This document shows, piece after piece, positions 1 to 4,914 of a stretch of DNA of 6,204 nt. The notes under the pieces are model-generated. The model was not told the origin of the DNA and did no database searches. It saw only the letters and a program-made list of their open reading frames with translations. Made by a program: the position numbers and the translations under genes. The stretch lies in contig NSIA01000167.1 of assembly GCA_002737585.1 (NCBI GenBank), forward strand, positions 1 to 6,204, given 5' to 3'. Source of the stretch: Planctomycetaceae bacterium. Lineage in GTDB: Bacteria > Planctomycetota > Phycisphaerae > Phycisphaerales > SM1A02. Position 1 is the first letter of the stretch. Each line of letters starts with the position of its first letter.

Positions 1-20
1 GTCAAACCAGCATTGGCGCG

Positions 21-52
21 TTGGCGGTGGTCGCTCCCTCGCCGGGTATAAT
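21..52 (+). promoter_or_regulatory. Putative sigma-70-like promoter of the flippase gene
   Basis: A perfect TATAAT lies at 47-52. The best upstream partner is TTGGCG at 21-26, a weak -35 with a 20-bp spacer, so the call rests mostly on the -10 element. Transcription would begin near 59-60. That leaves about 13 nt before the first in-frame ATG (73) and about 60 nt before the second (121). No Shine-Dalgarno sequence precedes either ATG. Bases 1-20 show nothing recognisable. Confidence 0.5.
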
Positions 53-120
53 ATAGGACGTCATCCGTTTGAATGACCGTATGTTCGTCGTTGTATTCCG
101 GGGGTGCCTGCGCCGCCCCC

Positions 121-1683
121 ATGAGTCCGCCACTTCGCCAAAAACGCACGATCGCCATCATTGCTACCACGCTCGCGAGCGTGGTAGCGCGACTATCGGC
201 ATTGGTGTCGCAGGTGATCGTCGGTTGGTACCTCACTGAAGAGCAAGTGGGTACGTTCGCGGTTGCGATTGGAATTATGGGGGTGACGGCGCTGTTCCGC
301 GCAGGCGGTACTGCGCTGGTGATGCCGAGCATTCGCCCCGCCAACTATGACAACGCCGCCGGACGCATGTTCTGGTGGGGATCCACCTTCCTGTTGCTGA
401 GCGCCATTGCAACCGCGGGCACGATTGGCTTGTTGCCAACGCTTGAGAGCCATTTCGTGGCGGCCGCTCTGCCAGGCCTCCCAGCCGTTCTGTGGCTGAT
501 GGTTGGTCGGCAAGTGGTCTTCGCCATGACGACCGTCAGCCGAATGCGCATGTCGGTTGACCTGCGCTTCAGCGAACTTGCCAAACTTGATGTTGCCTCT
601 GCCCTCATGCGAATCGCCCTGACATGGTGGATGGCATCCACGGGTATGGGTGCCGTGGCACTCGCTCTTCCGCAGGTGATCACCCCGGTAGTGGAATTTG
701 TGTACTTCGCATTCTGCGGCGCCTGCAAGCGCTCTGACTTTCGATGGCAAGGCATGGCATTCCGCGAGATGGCCCGCTTCATGAAGTGGCCGATGATCGC
801 GGCGGTGATCAACACGATCCAAGGGCAGCTCAACTTCCTCGTCCTAGGCATCGCCATCCCCGCGTCCACTCTTGGCCTCTTCTACTTCGCCTTCCAGCTT
901 GCCAACCAGCCCACCATGCTCCTCACCAGTGCGCTGCAAAATGTGCTGGCGCCCTTCTTGGCGCGCGACCGCGGCAATCGCATCGCAGAGCAAGTCGGCA
1001 TGGAGCGCGTGTTTGCGGCAGCCATGCTGTTTGTGCCCGTTACCACGGTGGCTACTGCCTCCTTCTTTCCAACCCTTGAACTCATGGTGTGGGGCGGTAA
1101 GTGGTCGGCGATCAATGGCGGGCTGTACTTTCTATGTATCGGTGCCACGTACGCAACGATCGCGGGCATCCTCACCGGGCCGCTCTTGGGGCTACAGCGC
1201 TTCAAAGCCGTTGCTGGATTTGAAGTTGGCAAGATGGCCGGAACAATCGGCGGCGCAGTCCTTGGCGCACTACTAGTTTGGCTGGATTCAACCAATGGCA
1301 CTCCTCGGTACGAACCGATCACGGTCATCTGTGTAACTACTGGCGCCACGATGACCATCGCGTCGCTCACGCAACTGGTGTGGATCATGCGACAGTACAA
1401 AGTCTCGCCGCGCGACATAGTTCAACATCTCACCTTTGGACCGGCACTCGCACTCCTCACCGCACTCGCCGCACAATCAATCGGGCACAGCCTCCGAGAA
1501 TCAATGGTGCTTTCTGAGGGGCGGCTCGGCGCCGGGTTGGAATTCATCGCCGTTGCCACGATCTATTGCACGCTGATCATCTTGGGCGTCCGATTCACAG
1601 CTGAAGAAACCCTGCGCGCCACCGTGGAAATACTGCCTGCGCCCGCACGGCGCTTCTTGCACCGCGTGTTCGTGCTGGATTAA
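121..1683 (+). CDS. Flippase-like polysaccharide export membrane protein (MOP superfamily)
   Basis: A 520-residue polytopic inner-membrane protein with about 12-14 hydrophobic segments, the first at about residues 10-36 straight after a basic RQKR start. The overall pattern resembles Wzx-type oligosaccharide-lipid flippases of the MATE/MOP superfamily. It has an amphipathic first helix followed by WYLTEEQVGTFA, a middle segment RFSELAKLDVASALMR (about 149-164), and YFAFQLANQP (about 255-264) ahead of the second half. The expected role is moving lipid-linked saccharide units across the inner membrane for exopolysaccharide or O-antigen; the substrate cannot be read from sequence. Length fits the family. 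An in-frame ATG at 73 would add 16 residues of atypical composition (three Ser, two Cys, runs of Gly and Ala). I prefer 121 because the protein then starts just before the first membrane helix, but the choice is close to even. It ends convergent to the thioredoxin-like gene, 55 bp apart. No glycosyltransferase gene is adjacent in this window. Confidence 0.85.
   Translation: MSPPLRQKRTIAIIATTLASVVARLSALVSQVIVGWYLTEEQVGTFAVAIGIMGVTALFRAGGTALVMPSIRPANYDNAAGRMFWWGSTFLLLSAIATAGTIGLLPTLESHFVAAALPGLPAVLWLMVGRQVVFAMTTVSRMRMSVDLRFSELAKLDVASALMRIALTWWMASTGMGAVALALPQVITPVVEFVYFAFCGACKRSDFRWQGMAFREMARFMKWPMIAAVINTIQGQLNFLVLGIAIPASTLGLFYFAFQLANQPTMLLTSALQNVLAPFLARDRGNRIAEQVGMERVFAAAMLFVPVTTVATASFFPTLELMVWGGKWSAINGGLYFLCIGATYATIAGILTGPLLGLQRFKAVAGFEVGKMAGTIGGAVLGALLVWLDSTNGTPRYEPITVICVTTGATMTIASLTQLVWIMRQYKVSPRDIVQHLTFGPALALLTALAAQSIGHSLRESMVLSEGRLGAGLEFIAVATIYCTLIILGVRFTAEETLRATVEILPAPARRFLHRVFVLD
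163..188. repeat. Perfect 26-bp palindrome inside the flippase coding sequence
   Basis: The left arm GCTACCACGCTCG (163-175) is followed immediately by its exact reverse complement (176-188), with the centre TCGCGA. The palindrome lies 42 bp after the ATG at 121 and is read in frame as A-T-T-L-A-S-V-V-A, so it is fully coding. In RNA it could form an 11-bp stem with a CGCG loop. There is no T-run after it, so it is not a typical intrinsic terminator. Function unknown. Confidence 0.9.
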
Positions 1684-1738
1684 CCGCGCACATCCGCCGG
1701 TATAGCCACCTGCATCATCAACACCCAACGGCTGTGGC

Positions 1739-2812
1739 TCACCGAGCTGGCGCCGGTTGCTTCGAAGCTGGCTCGTACACCCGCAGATCTTCGCGCAGTG
1801 AATTCTGTAGGTCAGGCGAGTCCGCCAAACTGAGAGCGCGACGGGCTGTTTCCACCGCTTCGGTGCGTCGCCCGGATAGCCAGAGGACGCGCGCAAGAAT
1901 GGCACCGACCATCGGATCGCGACCTTTGAGCGCACGGTCCGATGATTGCGCCGCCTTCAGCGCAAACGCCAGCGCATCTGCATCACCGGGAATCACATTG
2001 ACGATCGTCCACGCAATGCCCGCCGCTTGTTTTTCGTTGGCAGGCGCACGGATGATTTCCGCGCCAACCGTCAATGCCTCAGGAATGCGGCGCGCCGAAA
2101 TCAACAGCGAAAACTTTCGCCCCGTACAGAGCGCAGCCTGTGCGGGCATTGCGCTCGCACACGATCCAGCAAGCGCTGCCAACGCCTCATCAAATCGCGC
2201 GGTTTTCGCTAGTGCGTCTACTTTCGACATCTGCTCGTCCCACAATCGCTGCTGCTCGGCCGCGCGTTGCGCCGCCGCGATATCCCAGTTCTCAGTCACT
2301 ACGGCCGAAACAATGGGGTCCAGATCCAGTGGAACACCGCGCCATTGCACGACGCCGCCGCGAATGACAAAGGCCACCGGAAGCGTCGGCCAACTGCCCT
2401 GCCCATAGACCGTTTGCAGTGAGTTCCGCGTCGGGTCCGCAGCCACCACGAACCCAAGCTTGGGCGCCCATTCCGGAGTTGCTGCAAACTCGCGCACTAC
2501 GGATACAGGCTCATCACTGATCGCCACAATGACCAGCTTCTTTCCAAATCGCTGTGCCAAGGTGTCAAGCACTGGAAGCGACTGTCGGCTCACCGCATCC
2601 GATGAATTGAAGAACACCACAACATAGGTGACTCCTACTTCACGAAATGACGGCATGCGTTCGCGCACAGCGGTCGCCAAGAGCGGAGCCGGCATGGCGT
2701 CGCCAATGGCGGGGCCAGTGCCGCGAAGAAGCGTTGGCATAGTGGTGGCAGCCACACACGTGCCCATGATGTTCACGGAAAGAACAGCGCTCAGTATTGA
2801 CTGGACTAGCAT
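1739..2812 (-). CDS. Exported thioredoxin-fold protein lacking the CXXC pair, with TPR-like C-terminal half
   Basis: A 357-residue protein. Residues 1-22 look like a signal peptide with few charged residues, probably cut near CVAA|TT. Residues 36-175 follow the TlpA/ResA-type thioredoxin fold: VTYVVVFFNSS (61-71) as the core strand, LVIVAISDE (93-101), and TLPVAFVIRGG (143-153) with Pro145 at the cis-proline position. Where redox members have WCxxC, this protein has S71-D72-A73-V74-S75, so both catalytic cysteines are gone and ordinary disulfide exchange is unlikely. Residues 195-340 are helical, with TPR-like pairs such as ARFDEALAAL and GRRTEAVETARRALSLA, suggesting a protein-binding role. 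The ATG at 2812 was chosen because it starts the signal peptide; a TTG at 2860 is also in frame and would overlap the end of the upstream gene. The gap to that gene is 38 bp on the same strand with no clear promoter or terminator, so co-transcription is likely. Biological role unknown. Confidence 0.8.
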   Translation of the reverse strand: MLVQSILSAVLSVNIMGTCVAATTMPTLLRGTGPAIGDAMPAPLLATAVRERMPSFREVGVTYVVVFFNSSDAVSRQSLPVLDTLAQRFGKKLVIVAISDEPVSVVREFAATPEWAPKLGFVVAADPTRNSLQTVYGQGSWPTLPVAFVIRGGVVQWRGVPLDLDPIVSAVVTENWDIAAAQRAAEQQRLWDEQMSKVDALAKTARFDEALAALAGSCASAMPAQAALCTGRKFSLLISARRIPEALTVGAEIIRAPANEKQAAGIAWTIVNVIPGDADALAFALKAAQSSDRALKGRDPMVGAILARVLWLSGRRTEAVETARRALSLADSPDLQNSLREDLRVYEPASKQPAPAR

Positions 2813-2850
2813 GCAAGCGAGTCTATCGGAGTGATCGCCGTGATTTACAG

Positions 2851-3933
2851 TTAGCCGCAATTGCCCCAGTTGCCGAGCAGGGCTCCGAGGTCACTGCCGT
2901 TGGTGGTGCCGTCGCCGTCAAGGTCGCCGGTTCCCGGTAACCCCCAATTGCCAAGCAGCGCACCCAAATCAGCGCCGTCGACGACGCCTGAACAATTCAA
3001 ATCTGCGGGGCAAGGCACCAGCGTGGCGGGAGAAATCCACCGGAAACTCGCCAACGGCGTGATCTGGTTCACGATCGTCCGAAGCTGGCTCGTCACCGGG
3101 TTGAACGCTTGCACTTGCGTGCCGCCGGAGAACAGCACTTCCCCATTCCCAAGCGGATAAACGCCGCGACCTGTTGGCGTGGAGATCTGTCCTTGCAATT
3201 CACCGGTTGGGCTAAAGAGCGACGCTCCGGCCGCTCCGGAGAAGAACATCGCAATCACCTTGCCATCTGGCAATACTTGAATCTGCTGCGGCGTCCTCAT
3301 GGTTCCACCACCTTGGCCATAGGCGTAGAACGGCGCGGAGGTGGCGCAATTCAGCGGCGCGAATTCCAGATTGTGGTCCAGAATGTCGCCGACCAGAAAT
3401 CCACCGTTGTAGGGACAGAGCGACCACGTCTTGCCAAAGGACGGACTGGCGCACACCTGTGTCAAGCCAGTGCCATCGTAATTCATGGACCAAATCGCAT
3501 TGGCACCCGGAGTGGTCTCGGTCGCGCCGTCATAGAGTCGAATGAACCACACCTTGCCATACGCAATGCAGATGCCTTCCGGGTTGCAAACTCCATCCGA
3601 TGGCCCAGCAAGCGTACGTATGTACTGACCGCAACGGGAGTACTCACGCACTGCGTCATCGGCACTGCAACCCTGATCATTACCAACGTCGGCAAGCAGG
3701 AAAGTGCCTTGCGGCGTCTGCGCTACTTGGATGACCTGCTTCATGCGGCCATCGTTGGGAATGAAATTGTTGGAAATCACCGAGCCATCAAAGGCATTGA
3801 ACGCCCAAATCTTGTCGGCGGATGTATCCGGAATCAACAGCACTGACTGCGACTGCGCCAACGCCGAAACTGCCACGAGGGGAATGCACGAGGACATGAA
3901 CATGGCAGCTGCGCGTCGCATGGGGATCAACAT
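2851..3933 (-). CDS. Secreted beta-propeller-like protein with C-terminal dockerin-like EF-hand pair
   Basis: A 360-residue protein. Residues 1-26 form a signal peptide (MRR, then a hydrophobic core, ending ALA|QS). Residues 30-290 contain about six blade-like units of roughly 35-45 residues, each with a 'strand, loop, FL/VWF, D/N-turn' pattern, for example KIWAFNAFDG, GTFLLADVGND, AIWSMNYDGTG, GGFLVGDILDHN, GKVIAMFFSG and GEVLFSGGTQVQAFNP. This suggests an NHL/YVTN-like six-bladed propeller, although no catalytic residues are recognisable. Residues 308-360 are a tandem dockerin-like tail. The mature protein has ten cysteines, an even number that fits disulfides outside the cytoplasm. Likely role: binding or scaffolding at the cell surface; the ligand is unknown. 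The reading frame stays open upstream to 4137, but those residues are basic, would precede the signal peptide, and would overlap the promoter and the divergent gene, so 3933 is preferred (an ATG at 3921 is the alternative). It is probably the first gene of an operon with the thioredoxin-like gene. Confidence 0.85.
   Translation of the reverse strand: MLIPMRRAAAMFMSSCIPLVAVSALAQSQSVLLIPDTSADKIWAFNAFDGSVISNNFIPNDGRMKQVIQVAQTPQGTFLLADVGNDQGCSADDAVREYSRCGQYIRTLAGPSDGVCNPEGICIAYGKVWFIRLYDGATETTPGANAIWSMNYDGTGLTQVCASPSFGKTWSLCPYNGGFLVGDILDHNLEFAPLNCATSAPFYAYGQGGGTMRTPQQIQVLPDGKVIAMFFSGAAGASLFSPTGELQGQISTPTGRGVYPLGNGEVLFSGGTQVQAFNPVTSQLRTIVNQITPLASFRWISPATLVPCPADLNCSGVVDGADLGALLGNWGLPGTGDLDGDGTTNGSDLGALLGNWGNCG
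2863..3003 (-). repeat. Tandem dockerin-type EF-hand repeats (protein-level)
   Basis: Two 21-residue units, residues 311-331 (bases 2941-3003) and 337-357 (bases 2863-2925), share GxDLGALLGNWG and are joined by LPGTG. The second loop keeps acidic or Asn residues at calcium positions 1, 3, 5, 9 and 12 (D337, D339, D341, N345, D348). The first loop keeps D311, N313, D319 and D322 but has Ser315 at position 5 and Cys314 at position 4. Cysteines flank the module (C308 and C359), which would allow a disulfide clasp. Dockerin type I modules bind calcium and normally dock to cohesins. In Phycisphaerae this tail appears on many non-cellulosomal secreted proteins, and its partner there is not established as far as I know. 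Confidence 0.85.
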
Positions 3934-3939
3934 GCCGAC

Positions 3940-3968
3940 ATTATCACCAACTACGCATGAGCGGACAA
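3940..3968 (-). promoter_or_regulatory. Sigma-70-like promoter of the propeller/thioredoxin operon
   Basis: Read on the minus strand, TTGTCC (3968-3963) is separated by exactly 17 bp from GATAAT (3945-3940), matching TTGACA/TATAAT at 4 of 6 and 5 of 6 positions. Position +1 should fall about 7 nt downstream, at or next to the A of the ATG at 3933. This implies a leaderless mRNA, or a 12-nt leader if the ATG at 3921 is used. No Shine-Dalgarno sequence is present ahead of either ATG. Confidence 0.6.
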
Positions 3969-3999
3969 GCACAATCCACAGGGTGCCTAATAAATTGCC

Positions 4000-4046
4000 C
4001 GGAATATCACCGGAACTTCCGCGGTGTTTCCGAGAACCACGGAAAC
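4000..4046. promoter_or_regulatory. Cluster of CGGAA/TTCCG half-sites in the divergent intergenic region (putative operator)
   Basis: CGGAA occurs at 4000-4004, 4011-4015 and 4040-4044, and TTCCG at 4017-4021 and 4028-4032. Start-to-start steps are 11, 6, 11 and 12 bp. They form two inverted repeats: CGGAA-c-TTCCG (4011-4021) and GTTTCCG-7 nt-CGGAAAC (4026-4046). The cluster lies 32 to 78 bp upstream of the minus-strand -35 box and 57 to 104 bp before the plus-strand ATG at 4104, a suitable place for a regulator of both divergent genes. No convincing plus-strand promoter was found in 3934-4103. The binding-site role is inferred. Confidence 0.4.
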
Positions 4047-4079
4047 GGCGGGTTACTGTGGCGCCGCGCAAGGAATTTC

Positions 4080-4098
4080 GCGGCTTAGCCGCAAGGGA
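4080..4098 (+). promoter_or_regulatory. Small hairpin plus purine-rich ribosome-binding site ahead of the lamin-tail gene
   Basis: GCGGC-TTA-GCCGC (4080-4092) is a perfect 5-bp stem with a 3-nt loop. It is followed directly by AAGGGA (4093-4098), a modest Shine-Dalgarno-like run ending 5 nt before the ATG at 4104. It is the only start in the window with a plausible ribosome-binding site, and it supports the chosen start. Whether the hairpin affects translation is not known. Confidence 0.4.
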
Positions 4099-4103
4099 TT
4101 GAA

Positions 4104-4913
4104 ATGGGAAATCAGAGAATTTCTGTACAGGCCGCACACTGTGCGGTGGCGGCGATCACCTGCACTGTCATCACCGGACCAGCGTCCGCGGGACTATCGA
4201 TCGGAAACGGCAGCAGCGGCGGAAGCGCCGCAACTTCGTTGCGAATCGCCGAACTGCGTGTTGATCAGCAAGGAGCTGACACCGACGAATACTTTGAGCT
4301 GTACGGCGCTCCGGGAATGTCGCTCGCGGGATGTTGGTTCGTGGCGATCGGCGATAGCGGCACTGACCCCGGCGGCATTGTGGAGATGGCGATCGACCTT
4401 TCCGCATGGACGCTCGGATCCAATGGACGGTTTGTCGGGCACGAAGCAACTTTCGGCGCGACAGCGTTCAACGGACAGATGCTGGTTGTCGATCCAGCAG
4501 GAAACCATGCCACCATCGGTACTGGCGACTCGCTGAACTTTGAGAACTCTGATTCTGTGACGTACCTCTTGGTACGTTCGTTCGCAGGCAATGTCGGAAT
4601 GGATCTTGACCCAGGAAACGACGGCACGCTGGACACACTCCCGTGGAACGAACTGCTGGACTCGGTGGCATTCGTGCGATCGAACTCCACTGATTCCATC
4701 TATTCAACAGTCACTGTGGGACCACTCAAGTTGACCTCCACAGGCGGCATGCCGCCGCACGCGTGGCTCGATGACTCAGGCTGGCATGCAGGCGAATACG
4801 CCTCGTGGGTGTACGACAGTCCGGGCGGTGGTCCCGCGGTGCCAGCTCCAGGCGCGGCGGTAACGCTGGCTGCTTCGGCATGTGCGGCGTTGAGTCAGCG
4901 TCGAAAGCGCTAA
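4104..4913 (+). CDS. Secreted lamin-tail-like protein with PEP-CTERM-type C-terminal sorting tail
   Basis: A 269-residue protein. A signal peptide ends near GPASA|G (residue 29), followed by a Gly/Ser-rich linker. Residues 45-200 resemble a bacterial lamin-tail domain: LRIAELRVDQQGADTDEYFELYG (46-68) matches the 'I-E-hydrophobic ... E-F-ELYN' opening. A later NFENSD...TYLLVRSFAG segment (145-162) and D-rich LDPGNDGTLDTLPW (168-181) match a pattern I recall from planctomycete secreted proteins. Its precise function is unknown. The end has VPAPGAA (246-252), a short weakly hydrophobic stretch (251-264) and RRKR (266-269), the three-part layout of PEP-CTERM signals recognised by exosortases, with PAPGA in place of the P-E-P core. 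The protein is therefore probably exported, then sorted or anchored at the envelope. It is transcribed divergently from the dockerin-tailed gene and stops one base before the convergent squalene-cyclase-like gene. The exosortase itself is not in the window. Confidence 0.8.
   Translation: MGNQRISVQAAHCAVAAITCTVITGPASAGLSIGNGSSGGSAATSLRIAELRVDQQGADTDEYFELYGAPGMSLAGCWFVAIGDSGTDPGGIVEMAIDLSAWTLGSNGRFVGHEATFGATAFNGQMLVVDPAGNHATIGTGDSLNFENSDSVTYLLVRSFAGNVGMDLDPGNDGTLDTLPWNELLDSVAFVRSNSTDSIYSTVTVGPLKLTSTGGMPPHAWLDDSGWHAGEYASWVYDSPGGGPAVPAPGAAVTLAASACAALSQRRKR
4123..4146. repeat. Two adjoining palindromes early in the lamin-tail gene
   Basis: CTGTACAG (4123-4130) is a perfect 8-bp palindrome. After one base, CCGCACA-c-TGTGCGG (4132-4146) has perfect 7-bp arms around a single base. 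Both are inside the signal-peptide coding region, beginning 19 nt after the start codon. They could fold near the translation start or serve as protein sites; function unknown. Confidence 0.6.
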
Positions 4914-4914
4914 G

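Noticed and set aside
193..1418. Long open frames on the minus strand opposite the flippase gene
   Set aside because: They are rich in Arg, His and Ala, lack family-like motifs, and mirror the codon bias of the plus-strand gene, as expected of shadow frames in high-G+C DNA.
1704..1739. Inverted repeat AGCCAC / GTGGCT between the convergent flippase and thioredoxin-like genes, considered as a shared terminator
   Set aside because: The stem is only 6 bp with a 24-nt loop and no T-run on either strand.
2813..2860. TTG start of the thioredoxin-like gene overlapping the previous stop codon
   Set aside because: It places 16 polar residues before the signal peptide; the ATG at 2812 gives a normal signal peptide, though translational coupling is not excluded.
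3109..3846. A 245-codon plus-strand open frame opposite the propeller gene
   Set aside because: Its composition is Arg/Gly-rich with no recognisable domain, and the opposite strand encodes a coherent signal peptide, propeller and dockerin-like tail.
3988..3996. TAATAAATT as a plus-strand -10 box for the lamin-tail gene
   Set aside because: No acceptable -35 sequence lies 16-18 bp upstream and the leader would exceed 100 nt.
3934..4137. Upstream extension of the dockerin-tailed gene to an ATG at 4137
   Set aside because: It would add 68 basic residues ahead of a clear signal peptide and would run through the promoter and half-site cluster and into the divergent gene.
4560..4577. ACGTACC-TCTT-GGTACGT hairpin inside the lamin-tail gene
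   Set aside because: A 7-bp stem in mid-coding sequence has no T-run and no positional logic; short stems of this size are expected by chance in a window this long.
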